Shown: in pieces, positions 1 through 11,488 of the stretch | How the letters are laid out: every line of letters starts with the position of its first letter | Numbering within the stretch: position 1 is the stretch's first letter | Assembly: GCA_947579665.1 (NCBI GenBank) | Contig: OX388350.1 | Location: 37,109,393-37,173,392, forward strand | Source of the DNA: Sympetrum striolatum | Taxonomy: Eukaryota; Arthropoda; Insecta; Odonata; Libellulidae | DNA: 64,000 bases | Reading direction: 5' to 3' | Made by a program: the position numbers and the translations under genes | Notes under the pieces: generated by a model | What the model was told of the DNA's origin: nothing | Database searches by the model: none | Seen by the model: only the letters and a program-made list of their open reading frames with translations

Positions 1-604
1 TTCTGGTGACTCAAAATAAAGTTTTTTTGTTACAGGCTAATGGCAAAATGAGCAAGCAAAAGAATTTCTACTTCATTGCAAAAGTTTTGATTTTAATTTT
101 TTTTTTCAAATATAACAATCTCTATAAATATGTTCTAAAACTTTATATTTAAGATGCTGCTTAGGTAATTTTTATCCTTGCAATTTTATATGTTCCTTAA
201 ATTGGGTCCAACTCTTTGAGAAAAAAGTATTCATAAAATATCAGCGATAATGAAAACAAGGATACAACTGATCATCTCATTTTAAATACAGAACAATTAA
301 AAATTATGAAAAATGCAATTTAGCAAACAATTTTTTGGTATCTACCTAAAGTTCAATACTCGTGTTATTTGGGAAACTTAAAATGTCAACAGCAGAAGTA
401 CATTATAAGTGATTGCTCACTACAATTCTATATTTAAAAACTGCAACATGTATTGCATTGTGCGTTTTTACTAAATTTACAGTATATACTCCAGTATAAG
501 ACAACCCAGACATAAGCCTAGGCAACTAATTTTATCACAAAAACTGGGAAAATTCATTGACTTGAGTTCAAATTGATTCAATTCAAGCCTAGAGTAGGAA
601 ATAC
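1..604. other. No gene recognised
   Basis: AT-rich sequence with no splice-bounded open frame of substance and no repeat that I recognise. It could be intronic or 3' sequence of the asparagine synthetase gene, whose downstream exons should lie in this direction. Confidence 0.5.
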
Positions 605-612
605 GACAACAC

Positions 613-846
613 CAGTGGTGTAGTGGAGCGGGAATGCGTGGGACGGTGTTACCACACTGGTTTTCCACAGTAAAAAAATAGCCAATTTACTGCTAAATCT
701 TGATTTGGTATAAAATGATTGATTTAAATAATAAAACAATACTTCACAAACATTTATAAACTCGTTAGATGTTGATACGACTTTCCTTATTATTTGACAA
801 ATATATTTAGCGTTCCCACAATGGAAAATTTTCCACTACACCACTG
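613..846. mobile_element. Non-autonomous hAT-like element (MITE), 234 bp
   Basis: The two ends are inverted copies of CAGTGGTGTAGTGGA: it reads forward at 613 and as its reverse complement ending at 846. CAGTGG is typical of hAT termini. Immediately outside lie GACAACAC (605-612) and GACGACAC (847-854), an 8-bp target duplication with one mismatch, the length expected of hAT insertions. There is no coding capacity inside, so the element would depend on a transposase from elsewhere. The ends and duplication are read directly; the superfamily is inferred. Confidence 0.72.
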
Positions 847-1550
847 GACGACACCCGACGTCGCCCGACCAAATATGATAGTTTCCAGTCCGCGACAACT
901 CCCGACGGACGGCACGCGATTGCTGAGAAAATGGTCAAAGAATTGTTAATTGAGCAAGTGTGGAATTTACGAGCCAATTTCCGACTACGGCAGACTTTTT
1001 CCACCGGAGAACTGGTAAGTGAAACCCTCATTCGAGTATAAGATGAGAGGGGCTGAAAAACTCGGCATATACAAGAGTATGTACGGTAATTGTAATTTCC
1101 GAACATGCGAGAAAATAGTTTGAATGTGGATCATTCCACTCGTCAGAATGCGGACAAAACATCGCAATTCCATCGCAAAAAAAAACATCTAAATGTGGGA
1201 CGATATAGTCGGCTTGAGCTGTGGCGCAAATGGTCCTAAATTTTAAATGGCTCTTATTGAATTAAAGTCTATGCGAAATGCTTCGTGACCTTGGTCAATT
1301 GAGGCTATAAGAAATTACATATCTCTCATTCGATCTCGCTATGAAAGCCGTCCAAATATTTGCCACGTGCGAAGCATTACCGTTCCAATCCATTGCATTT
1401 CCCCGAATCATGAGTTCGAAAGGTGAAACAACGTTAACTCTACGTGGTTGACGAGAATTATCTTTACAGGCACTGCGTGAAATTTAGAAACTGCTCCTTT
1501 TCTCCCAATCATTATCCGCTTCTGCGAAAAATGATAAAAGATTAAAATGA

Positions 1551-1661
1551 GTGCTCCTTGATAACCAGATAACCGTTCGCCAGCGGTGAATGCGGACCCG
1601 CGTTCAATTCCGGGTGGGGCCATACCGGACCTACAAGCGATATGACCTCCGCTGACGAAGT
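1551..1661 (+). mobile_element. Old copy of a tRNA-derived SINE
   Basis: The tRNA-like head runs from about 1551 to 1622, with a T-arm/B-box-like stretch near 1600-1615 and an acceptor-like GGGGCC at its end. The head shares GCC..GGTGAA.GCGG.CCCG and CCGGGTGGG with the SINE at 48997-49128. After the head both copies share ATGACCT, then GCTG, then CGAAG in the same order and spacing, which a chance tRNA pseudogene would not show. Terminal repeats and a clean target duplication were not found here, so the copy is older and diverged. Confidence 0.6.
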
Positions 1662-1699
1662 AAATTTTAAAATGTCACAACTATGATTAATTTTCAGTA

Positions 1700-3780
1700 T
1701 AGATCGGATATCGATGAAGATGCACGAGAGTAGAGTAAGTTTTACAAAAAATTACGAAAATAATTGGATCTCCTTGTGAGTGTGATACGAAAAAAAATCT
1801 AGGAGAAAATATTTTTCTGTACGCGATGTATTGAAAAGGTTTTACAGCTACAATTCAATTACTTTCTTTTAAGCATATATAAGTTAGTGGATTTTTTTAT
1901 AGTGTCGCCCAGTCTACCAAATCGTTTAAAACGGGCAGCGTTATTCTATTTATATTTAAGAGTGTTAAAAAAGGGTGTGGAAAGATTAACAAGTAATCTG
2001 CTATAAGCGATTAGTAAAGTAAAGCAATGATGCAATATCGGGGGGAGACGAGCTCTGACTGCATAAGAAAAAGGATAAAAACTATTTTTCCACAGGAAAC
2101 CGCGTATGAAATAGCCCTCCCTATCTTCCATCATAATTCAATAAAAAGGATCAAGTCACGGCAAGTTATCTAGGACAGCCGACTCTTCTAGGAACCCCAA
2201 TCTGCTGAAACTAGAAAGAGAAATTTAAAGCCTTCGAGCAACCTGCGAACTGGATGTCAGCACGGAAGTATATCTTCAATCTTAGATGAATTCGAAAGAT
2301 TTCCTCGCTCAAACTACTGAAGACGGATTTTTTATGGTGGATGAGTATAATTTCGTGAGGGAAAGTTTTCGTGAGCTTGAAAAATGCAAAAATCTACCAA
2401 AGAAAACGAAAGTTGGGGACTTGGTGTGAAGGCAAAATTTTCTCCAGTCGTATTTTCTTCGATAAAATGCAAGTAGTTCGCGGATACATGGTCGTAATGA
2501 AATATTCTTCAAGCACAGGGCCGGTTTCAGGGGGTAGGGAAATGAGGAAGCTATCTCAGGGTGCAAACTAGAGGAGTGGCCTAATGGGCCTACTGCTGTC
2601 TGTGATGAGATACGATTCAGTGAACGAACGTTATCTCCGACAGGCATCGACAAAGTTTACAAGGAAGTAGTAATCGCGCAGATAGTTATTTCTGGTCGTT
2701 CTTTCCGCGGACTATTCGAGCTAACAGAGTAGATTGGGTAGGGACGTAGGTGTTCAATCACCCCCTGCTATACGCCGCTAGCAGCTCGCGAGGTGCAAAT
2801 CAAAAATCCAAAATTTTACATAAAACTTGTCAAGCTTGCAAAGCTCTAAGCTTTAATAATCCAAAAAATGAAAAAAATGCGAAAATTTTGTAATGACTTG
2901 TGGTAAGATTCCCCGTTTTTCATATCTTTTTCCTCCCACAGGTTTGATGTGTTGCGTGAACTACTTTAGCCACGCTATTCAAGAGATAAAAAATTGTGAA
3001 ATTAAATCACAGTGAAAGTATGATGGAAATTGGCTCATTATCGTACATACACCCAATCCAAGTGAAAATATGGAAATGATTTACCGTCGGATTAAGAAGA
3101 GAACTGAGTAAAAGATTTTTCGGAATCAAATAATAATTCTTAACATTAGATACTTTAAAGATGATGGTTTTTCATAATAAAGGAAAATTGAAATCAAAGT
3201 TTTTTAATCGTATAAAACCAAAATCTACAGTACAGAATCTTTCATAGCAGAGCTAATTTTCCCTTACACGTTTTCTTAGAAGCAGCTGAAAATATATAAA
3301 TACATTTCTAACTGAACCAGAGTTATATATAAGCCGCCGAACTTGGTATTTTCCTGCAAATTATCATTAAAATAGATTATTCCATTTAAAAATCCACAAT
3401 TTCTTTCGAAACAGAAAATAAGCAGTTACCTTTATTTTCATTCTTAAAAATATATTTTTTTAAATAACGATGAATTATATTTTTTCCGTTAGAATATGGT
3501 TCCTAACTACGAAAAACGATACATTGTTACGAATATCAACGCGCTTCAGTTCAAATACTTGTAAACATCAATACTTAAATAATTCCGGCTAGGATGACGC
3601 AATAGTGGAATAAGGTGTCTAACGTGAGAATTGATATATAACATCGAGAAGTACAATGTTTTAACTATGGTTGAGGCGAGCAACTACATTAATCTTGTGA
3701 TATCTCAGAAAAATCTATGTCAGTTAAAATAAATGTTGAAAATAGAAGTAACATAAATAATTGCAAGCCTCAAGCTCATT
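1700..3780. other. Non-coding stretch, no gene recognised
   Basis: Only short open frames without splice support. This should be the first long intron of the asparagine synthetase gene, because the exon at 3899-4018 ends in a donor and no following exon of that family was found down to position 1. A GC-richer patch near 2380-2760 may be a decayed repeat; its identity is unknown. Confidence 0.45.
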
Positions 3781-3898
3781 TTATATTAGGTAAGGTAGTA
3801 TATTTTGTATAAATCATTGAAAAGTACAATCTTTTTGCGCCACGCAGCAAAACTGAAATAAAATTTGTGAAAAAGAGTAATGGAATGTTTGTAATTAC

Positions 3899-4018
3899 AT
3901 GAAACTTATGGTCTGATTCCATTCTCCAAGCATCAGGACCCCTGTGCCTAATTTTTATGAAGGTGCTATTGCATGGTACGGAGGAGTCGACTCCAAATAG
4001 TGCCCAAATTCCACACAT
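3899..4018 (-). CDS. AsnS: Asparagine synthetase (glutamine-hydrolysing), first coding exon (partial gene)
   Basis: Asparagine synthetase makes asparagine from aspartate, ATP and glutamine in the cytosol. This exon encodes 40 residues beginning MCGIWALFG, where Cys2 is the nucleophile of the class II glutamine amidotransferase domain, followed by the family motif IRHRGPDAW. The exon ends in phase 0 at a gtaatt donor (3898-3897), where the protein should continue with the conserved CCFGFHRL stretch. No such exon lies between here and position 1, so the next intron is longer than 3.9 kb and the gene leaves the window on the left. The ATG is preceded in the same exon by a few bases and a good acceptor (tttattgcag). 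Intact Cys2 and RGPD, plus good splice sites on both sides, argue for a live gene, although a stranded exon cannot be fully excluded. Confidence 0.85.
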
Positions 4019-4026
4019 GTTGGATT

Positions 4027-4103
4027 CTGCAATAAATGTGTATTAACAATCAAGTATGATTTGGTATTTTATTGGATAGAACGATCTCATAAGAGTTCCA
4101 TAC
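4027..4103 (-). other. AsnS: Short intron in the asparagine synthetase 5' UTR
   Basis: On the minus strand the sequence CTAAG|gtatgg (donor at 4103) and tttattgcag|AATCC (acceptor, exon resuming at 4026) delimit a 77-bp intron lying 8 bases before the start codon. Both sites are canonical. The length is typical of short insect introns and contrasts with the kilobase introns elsewhere in the window. Confidence 0.65.
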
Positions 4104-4290
4104 CTTAGATTGCCAACATCAGTTCGCGCGCTGTCTTCAGACCGGCGTCGGCCAACGCACTGGAAAATGTGCTACGAGGTAGGAGCCGTAGGAGCGCTGC
4201 GAGCAACTTCTCGAATTTCTCCTGAAGCTCGTGATAAGAGCATAACGAAATGGAAACGAGCTTTCCGCTTACGTTTTATTGAAGAATACC
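4104..4290 (-). promoter_or_regulatory. AsnS: Probable 5' non-coding exon and promoter region of asparagine synthetase
   Basis: This block is clearly richer in G+C and CpG than its surroundings (for example the CGCGCG and CGGCGTCGGCC patches near 4125-4155). It lies directly upstream of the CTAAG|gtatgg donor. A plus-strand open frame of 73 codons crosses it but begins at TTG and has no recognisable motif, so I read the block as a transcribed leader and promoter rather than as a gene. The transcription start cannot be placed. Confidence 0.45.
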
Positions 4291-4945
4291 TGCGCCAGCA
4301 ATTTATGCTTGCTCAATCTTGGATTTTATAATCAATTTCAAAAGGCTGATGTAACATCAGAATAACTTACTTCATTGTTACTACAGTGAGTGCTATTGAC
4401 ATAAGTCTGAAAGTATAATAATGTCACTAATTTTCGTAAAACTCCCAGTTGTAGGAGTGAAAGGTTCCTAATTACACGAAATGTTTCCACGGAAGTTATC
4501 TTCGTTCGGAAATAGAAGTTGCGTTTACACTTTATCTAGACCGTTGTAGCATTACTTACAAGGCTAGATGTACAGCAATAGCAATAGTTTAAACTATCTG
4601 CCACGTACGTAACAACTTTCATTTAAGTTTTGTTTCCTTTCAGCGAGTATCTTGAGTGAGCAAAGGAAATCAATTCGTGGTAAATTTCTAGTTTCATACA
4701 GTTTGGAAAAAAAATATAACGCAAACTGTGTGAATCTAGAAATTTACCTCCAATGCTTATATTTATGGCAAATTGCAATTCATTTTCAAAGTCTACAGTA
4801 TTTAATGGAAAAATTTATTTTATCTGAAACTCAACATCAATACAATGGTTATTCTGTAAATGAATAATAAACAGAAATGCATAAATCAACGACCCTAATT
4901 CAATGTTCACTGCGCACTCTGATCACTTAGCAATAATGATTATCG

Positions 4946-5249
4946 AAGGTTGAGTTTCGGAGGTTTTGGAACTCGTGTCCCCGTTTTAGTTTTGAGTCTA
5001 ACCGCCTAGGTGGCAGCTGCGTTTGTTTACTTCCTTGCAACCTGCTGTTACTTTTTCGGCTGCACTTAAAAATAACTTTGGCTAAAAGCGGATTAGTTGG
5101 GTGGGCGGGTTTCCTTTAATTATATCGTCTATAATAATCTAGGTAAAGTTACCATAATCTATGCAGCACGTAAGTAAACAAACGCTGCTGCCACCTAGTT
5201 GATTAGACTTGAAACTAAAACGGGGACACCTTTTCCAAACCTTAACCTT
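4946..5249. mobile_element. MITE with long terminal inverted repeats
   Basis: About 70 bp at the left (4946-5035) is repeated in inverted orientation at the right (5170-5249). The best-conserved part is GTGTCCCCGTTTTAGTTT on the left and its reverse complement at the right, followed by the shared GTTTGTTTACTT. The centre has no open frame. No target duplication was clear, so the family is unassigned. Two independent arms this similar cannot be chance. Confidence 0.7.
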
Positions 5250-6130
5250 GGAACCAAATTAAATAGAAGTATGCTTAAATTGCAGTGAAAACCCTTTACT
5301 GAAAACAGATAATTACTGGGTGTAACGTAAACGGTAATTTTGCCGTTTGGCACCGTCAGGGAGAAATTCTATATCTCGGTTACTATTAGAGTTACATAAA
5401 CCATTCATACACCATTTTAAAGATAAAAGAGTGCGGCTTAATAATATGATAATTACTTATTCCTAAACGACGCGGTTTTGAAGGAAATTCCATCCAAAAA
5501 TGATAAATTTTCGATGTTTTTCGTCTACTTTCCCGCCATTTTTGATGTTTCCTCGGAAATCCGCTAGGGCGATAGTAACTTATTTCAACTCTAACAAACG
5601 CCCAATTCCCATTTTCTACTCGGTTACGGGCTTATTTGAGAAAAAAGGGGTGTTGGGTGGGTATAAGGGTATAATAATGAATTATTTCTCATGCCAATTT
5701 CCCATTTTCCTACTCAGTTACGGGCTCCTTGAGCAAAAAGGGGTGTCGGGTGGGTGTAATAAAATGAATGATTTTGGAAGAAATGCATCCAATATTTCGT
5801 AAATTTTAGGAAATCTAGCTTCTGAAACGCAGTTTTTTAAAAACCGAAATACGATAATCCAGATAAACTACGTAGACGGAAGGGGAGGGATTGAAGGTTG
5901 GGGGAAGAGGGTTGCTTTCATTGTCTTTACGCAAAGTAACTTTAGCTAAATCATTATATTTCCTCAAATAAAATTAAGTATAATTTAGCCGTAATATCTT
6001 CTGAAATTTCGAAAGTATTGACCATTTACGAATATATAACGTTCCCTAATTCCATTGAATGAAGATATTTTCGAAATAAAAGTATGCCGAAGAAAGTTTT
6101 ACGATAAATATTAATATATCTGTTCGAAGA

Positions 6131-6419
6131 CCTTGGAAACAAATTTAGCTTGCAAACCAACTGTAGCTTGCGATCCGGACGTGAGGGTTACTATCTTTAT
6201 CTTACCACAAAGCAACATTTGGTACAAAAACACTTTTTCTAAAATAGAGCATCCTTCTGCCCGTTCCGAATATTTCAACGGTCGCCCTTCTTCCATAATT
6301 TTGTTGTGCAAAATTATTGTTTTTGTCGCAAAAGTGGGTTTGTGTTATGAAAAAGATAGTCACCCTCCCGTCCGGATTCCAAGCCACAGTTGGTTTGCAA
6401 GGTTATTCGGTTTCAAAGG
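6131..6419. mobile_element. MITE with about 70-100 bp inverted repeats
   Basis: The left arm (6131-6205) reads CTTGCAAACCAACTGT, then CTTG..ATCCGGACG, GAGGGT and ACTATCTTT. The reverse complement of the right arm (6345-6419) gives the same blocks in the same order. The six-frame open frames crossing it come from the two arms and are not genes. It is nested inside the outer inverted-repeat structure. No clear target duplication. Confidence 0.7.
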
Positions 6420-6451
6420 TTTTTATTATGCCTTATATTTATTGTGACGAC

Positions 6452-6649
6452 TACTACGTAGCTCCTCCACCCAATCTCCGCTACAAATCGAGAAATATGC
6501 GCGGCGCCGATGGGTTGAGTTGGGTAGGTAGGGTTCCATTCGTTGAATTTAGATATTGCATATATATTATAACATGAACGATTACTACGTAGCTCCTCCA
6601 CCCAATCTCCGCTACAAATCGTGAAATATGCGCGACGCCGATGGGTTGA
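6452..6649. repeat. 131-bp tandem duplication, second copy interrupted
   Basis: TACTACGTAGCTCCTCCACC begins at 6452 and again at 6583 (131-bp period), followed in both by CAATCTCCGCTACAAATCG and GCCGATGGGTTGA. Copy 1 continues with GTTGGGTAGGTAGGGTT. Copy 2 is broken right after GGTTGA by the transposon starting at 6650, and its continuation (GAGTTAGGTGG...) resumes at 11452. Confidence 0.8.
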
Positions 6650-6990
6650 CCCCAGTAGCAGAGAATGTTGTCACAACGTTGTATCAACGTTGCTGCATCA
6701 ACCTAAATGTTAAATTGCAACGTCAACATTGTGACAACGTTGCATCAACGTTATACTGCAACATTAATTTTTCATGTTACAGAAAAATTTTATTCAACGA
6801 TGCTACATGAGGTTTTAACTGACATTTTTATAACATAGTCGCTGTAATGAACGTCCAAAAGGAAAATGTTACTTGCTAGTTGTCACAACGTTGTGACAAC
6901 GTTATCACAACGTTGTCATAAAGTTGTCACAACGTTGTCACAAAGTTGTTACAACGTTGTGACAATGTTGTGGGAACTTTGTGACAACGT
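6650..6990. repeat. Left subterminal AACGTT array of the 4.8-kb element
   Basis: Irregular repeats built on TTGTNNCAACGTTG, with ten AACGTT hexamers. The motif is close to palindromic, so the array reads alike on both strands. Such arrays often serve as transposase binding sites; that role here is inference. Confidence 0.7.
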
Positions 6991-7074
6991 TGCAACTTGC
7001 ACGCATATATGTATATGAGTTGGTATTTAAGTAGGGGTACCATGAAAAATGTATTTTTTAATGAGTTCCTGAAT

Positions 7075-7160
7075 CCATTAATTAATGGATATAAAAACTT
7101 CTTCCAAAACTGCTGGGAATAAGATGGGAGATAGACTGTCACCTTTTCGAACTTTCTTCT
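7075..7160 (-). pseudogene. Decayed reverse-transcriptase fragment (non-LTR, RTE-like)
   Basis: Read on the minus strand the sequence gives VRKGDSLSPILFPAVLEEVF, which matches the RT block VRQGD-LSP-LF-LE-VF of non-LTR retrotransposons, then meets a stop. Flanking minus-strand sequence up to about 7540 looks like further decayed coding sequence but is full of stops and frame changes. It is a remnant trapped inside the 4.8-kb transposon. Confidence 0.55.
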
Positions 7161-7840
7161 CAATCTTGAATTCTGGGTAAATTCAGTATTATCCCTTGGA
7201 ATGTCTCAAATCTTCAGTTCCTTCTGTCGTTTCATCATTTGCTGGGTTTTGACGACTTCCATTGCTTTGGCTCCGAGTTCTTTCTCATGAAGGGCTGAGA
7301 ATATTCCTATGTTCCAGCTAAAACTCCTTGTTATTTGCAAGCTTATCGATGTTTATTTCCTGCTTCCCACAAGAAATGAACTTCTTCAGTTCCATTCGGG
7401 GATTAAACATCATTTGGTATTTTAAAATTGTGTGGTCACTCCCAGTGTTAAAGTTGTTATACCACACTCCTAGAAGGGAGTTCTTGCCAGGTTTTCAGAG
7501 TTACTCTTGCGAATAAAGATTAGAGGTTTTTGAAAACGAAAGAGCTTTATTTACCTTTAAGGATGACCGGCGGAAAAAGAGAGCTGCAAGCCAAAAGAGC
7601 GAAGGCGGCAGAGAACCGGCGATGGATGCAGACAATTTCGCGTGACTAGGGCTACAATCACATGCACTCTGTTTTTAGGTGCAAACTGCTCATTGCTTAT
7701 ACATTCTACGAAAAAGGGAAAAGTGAGGAAGAGGGGCAACCAGGTTATTGGAGACTCTGACTGACTGACTTGGAGGTTAGACCTGGTCGTCATGTGTTAA
7801 ATTCGTGGCTAATTAAAACTAAGGAATCACGAGCTGCAAG

Positions 7841-8110
7841 ATGGGAGCAAATCGGTTTTCCTTCGCTGTATCCCTTTTGTATTCGAGGTCAGTTCAAAAA
7901 TATTTTCTCCACTCCATCCCTGGTATAACAGCTTTATACTGTGTGACTGTGCTTCCTAAATACGTCAAGGACATCCTCAATTTCGGTTTAAAGTTTGCAC
8001 CTCCTCATCCCTCATTTCTTCGACAGTTAAAAACCTCGTAGCGGATTTTGGAGTAGCCCTTAACAGTGAAATTTCATCAGTGAAACATATAGTGACGGAA
8101 TGGATCTACT
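7841..8110 (+). pseudogene. Retroelement-like ORF fragment with a frameshift
   Basis: A 66-codon frame contains LPKYVKDILNFGLKFAP, which resembles the segment before the RT domain in Penelope-like and some non-LTR elements. It stops after RQLKTS, but the +1 frame continues with VADFGVALNSEISSVKH and ends at a stop near 8109. The protein-like continuation in another frame indicates a frameshifted remnant. The family assignment is tentative. Confidence 0.35.
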
Positions 8111-8119
8111 GAAAGCCGA

Positions 8120-10920
8120 CATAGGACAGTGCGTGGTCCTTTATTTTATACGAACCACCCCCTAACCAAGCGCTGCTTATTCTAATGCTCACTCTCCTAC
8201 TCTCACTTAAATGATACTAGAAAGATAAAAATACGGGAACATTGTTTTTAGATGAAAATGATAAAGCATGGACTTTTCAACTGAGATAAGTAACTTTTAT
8301 ATATTGGCTATTATAGGGAATCTCTAATAGATGGATAAAAAATGTCACAGCCTCTTAATTTAAGTCTTAAAGAATTCATAATTGTATAGGAAAATATTCA
8401 ATAATTACCTAATTACCTCAATGAAGTTTTAATCAGAAGTATTTGTGTTGTCTGAAGGAGGGGCGCGAATTCTTCCATCATCCTTAGCAAGGATATCGTA
8501 AAAACTACGCGGAAATGAAGAGGAAGGCAAACATACGAGAAGAACGGCGAGTTCTTGAAAATCAATCGATATCTTGAACACTGAAGAAGAAGAAAAAATA
8601 GAAAGGTTTTTCAGCCGCCCTCATTCAAAAACGGTAGACTCCGGGATCGATACTTCGAAGTCGACTTTAAGTCATAATCGATAGATACTGTCATGGCGGT
8701 TTAAAAATGTAAACAATGTAAGGGATATAGAATTGTTAGATAGATTGCTTTCCAGATTGGTGTTATTTAGTTGCAGATATTAAGATCGAGAAGACTCTTA
8801 CATCTCATACAGCCTTCCGAGCACGTTTCAACTTCATTGAAGTTCAACTATTTCCGTTCTTTATCGCAGCCCGTTTTTAAGTAAAACAAAAAGTTTCTCC
8901 GATGTGTTTTAAATCTCTCTAAAGTACTGCACCATGTTTTGTTTGTATATTAACCTCTCAAGAAGTCTTCGAATTGTTCTTAAATACTGTGCCATTTTGA
9001 AACACTTTGCTTTCCAACTAATTATGTGGTTGTTTCTTTCGTCTCGTAAAGGTTTGTTAAGAACTGTTGTTGGTAGCGGACTGTGATTGCTGTTCTTTGT
9101 TGCACTTACTTGGTAAGCAGAGCAAATGGTTGTACGAAATTATGATGTATACTACTGTGTCTCTAAATTGTTATCCTGTTTAGGCAAGTATAATGTCTAT
9201 CAAAGTTATCAGTTTGAATAGCAACTGCTAAGCAATCTTTGAATTTTTGTTGAATACTTTCTAATCTTAAGGCCGTCATACACGGGGAAATATTTCCTGG
9301 TGTATGACGGCCTTTATATTCATTGTGAAGCACTATTTATATAAATTGTACAATTCGCATACCCTGCTTAAATAAATTAATCTGATACTACCTATGAACC
9401 GCCTTATTCCACTAAGTACACCTTGCCAATGCGAAGTATTTGAGTACTTTAACAGCTAAAGTGAAATTAAAAACAATTGTACCAGGATTTTATTCGTGTC
9501 CAAGGATTTCGCATGGAAGAATGTGATTCCAGAATTAAAAGAATCAACCATATTTCTCGAAGAAACGGAATTATGTGACTAGGAAATACAGGAAGAGATC
9601 GGATATGGTATGTGAAAATACTTTCGATATAAAGTGGTTGATCTTTCTTACATCACAGTTCACTTGGCTCCTAACAGTTTGCTAAAAATATGTAGCCGTT
9701 AATTAAAAAGTAATAGAAATTCCGAAAAATAATTTTGTTATTCCAAATAGTTTAATCAAAACTTAAATCCCGAAAAGGTTTGTGAAAAATGTTATAATTC
9801 AGTAAAGGTTATGGATGTAGCATAAACTATTGCACCTCATTCCCTATCTTTTGTACACTTATATGGCATTACAAAAGTAGTATGTTTCAGAAAGTTCCAT
9901 CAAATATCAGTCCCTAATTACTAAGGAGCATCCAGATTTGCCGCAACTTTCTTATTGCTTAATTTATTTTGGTTTCTTGTTTAATTCTGTGATTATTGTA
10001 TTGCAAGCACCTCATATGAGTATCTGTATACTGGTTAACTTTTTAATGTATATTGCCAACTATTTATATTTCTCTCTATGTTCAAATAATAATGCTACAG
10101 ATGACGTATTTTGATTCACGAGATAAGAGGTTTTTTCTATTACCTTCTTCAAGACACTGGAAATTAAATAGGAAATTCGTTATCAATTATTTAAAACAAT
10201 GTAATTGGCTTAACCTAATTTAATGCTGAAAACTTAAGTGGCTCATTTTTGTACCCCTTCCATGACATTTCATTAATATAATTTTTATTTTTCTTTCACT
10301 TACTAAGAAATCTTAACAGCACAAATAATGAGTATGATATAATAATATGACCCAAGAAATGAATAGTAGCACATAAGCTATGCATGCTTTTAATTGATTT
10401 TTTTATTTATTACTTCTTTTAGATATGTTATTTCAAAAATACTTGAAATAAATTTGTTTTTATGGACGACACTTTGGTATTTGAAGATTCCCAATAGGTT
10501 ATAACCTATAGCAAGAGCCTAGGTTGAAAATAGGCGGAGGTGACCTTTTGTTCCACATTGGTTTCATGTTAGCATCCACATTGTTCTACATCGTCCTCAT
10601 GGACTGTGGCAAATGTCTTGTGGCTGTCCACTTCAGTTCCATATGGCCATGTTCCACACTAGCAACAAGGAATTTCTATCTGGACAGCTACTTTGAATTT
10701 GACCAAGGAATTTTGTGTGTTCTTGTATGTACTGTGCCAAATCAAAACTTATGATGTGCCCACAACTTTATCTAAAATATTGCTTTTTTATACAGTAAGG
10801 ATATCAAAATGGAGAGAGGAAGAAACACAAGCAAATATTACAGCATACGTTCAGGAATGGCTAAAGTATGGTAAATTCAGAAATGAGAGAAAGAAGAAAA
10901 GAAATATTAACATTATAAAC
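8120..10920. other. Interior of the 4.8-kb transposon without a recognised gene
   Basis: No conserved transposase motif was seen on either strand. A short inverted repeat lies at 9269-9314, and a plus-strand frame of 76 codons at 10524-10754 has no recognisable feature. A GC-richer patch at 8450-8710 looks like captured sequence of unknown origin. Confidence 0.4.
9269..9314. repeat. 15-bp inverted repeat with 16-nt loop
   Basis: AAGGCCGTCATACAC (9269-9283) and GTGTATGACGGCCTT (9300-9314) are perfect reverse complements. The loop itself contains the palindrome GGAAATATTTCC. It may be a collapsed MITE. Confidence 0.75.
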
Positions 10921-10924
10921 TTTG

Positions 10925-11451
10925 TGATATCAATGTTAGCATTGTGACAACAATGTAGCAACGTTAAGACAACATTGTGGTACTGTTGTTGCAACATTGA
11001 TTCCTGGGAACTTTGACGTTGTATCAACGTTGATACAACATTGTCTTTGTGACATCAATGTTAACGTTGTGACAACATTGTATCAACATTAAGACAACAT
11101 TGTGGTAACGTTGTGGCAACGTTGACGTTGTATCAACGTTGCATTAACATTATGCAACCTTGTGACAACATTTGATAAGGTTATGACAAGATTTGGTTTT
11201 TCTCATTGTAACGTTGATACAACATTGTCTTTGTGACATCAACATTAACGTTGTGACAACGTTGTAGCAACGTTAAGACAACATTGTGGTAACGTTGTGG
11301 CAACGTTGATTCCTGGGAACTTTGACGTTGTATCAACGTTGCATCAACGTTACGTAACATTGTGACAACATTTGTCAACGTTGAGACAACGTTACATTTT
11401 TTCCATTGTAACGTTGATACAACGTTGTGACAACTTTCTCTGCTACTGGGG
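10925..11451. repeat. Right subterminal AACGTT array of the 4.8-kb element
   Basis: Eighteen AACGTT hexamers in about 520 bp, arranged in a partly duplicated unit of roughly 185-190 bp: the block ACAACATTGTCTTTGTGACA recurs near 11034 and 11220, and TTCCTGGGAACTTTGACG near 11000 and 11310. The last 41 bp form the terminal inverted repeat. Confidence 0.7.
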
Positions 11452-11488
11452 GAGTTAGGTGGTAAGGGTTTCCTTCGTTATATTGAAG

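Larger units (their letters stand above)
6650..11451. mobile_element. 4.8-kb terminal-inverted-repeat transposon with AACGTT-rich subterminal arrays
   Basis: The left end begins CCCCAGTAGCAGAGAA and continues GTTGTCACAACGTTGTATC. The right end is the reverse complement of the same 41-bp sequence with one mismatch. Both ends pass into arrays of AACGTTG/CAACGTT motifs (10 AACGTT hexamers left, 18 right). The intact neighbouring tandem copy shows the empty site: GGTTGAGTT there becomes GGTTGA-element-GAGTT here, so the insertion duplicated only GA. No intact transposase was found. The interior holds RTE-like and other retroelement debris, so this copy is non-autonomous. The superfamily is not identified. 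Confidence 0.75.

Noticed and set aside
1408..1623. 71-codon minus-strand frame beginning MAPPGIERGS
   Set aside because: It overlaps the tRNA-like head of the SINE, read antisense; no independent support.
4110..4331. 73-codon plus-strand open frame
   Set aside because: Starts at TTG, has no recognisable domain, and lies antisense over the CpG-richer 5' exon of asparagine synthetase, where stops are naturally rarer.
6133..6687. Cluster of overlapping open frames on both strands
   Set aside because: They arise from the arms of a MITE and the 131-bp tandem repeat, and repeat themselves accordingly.
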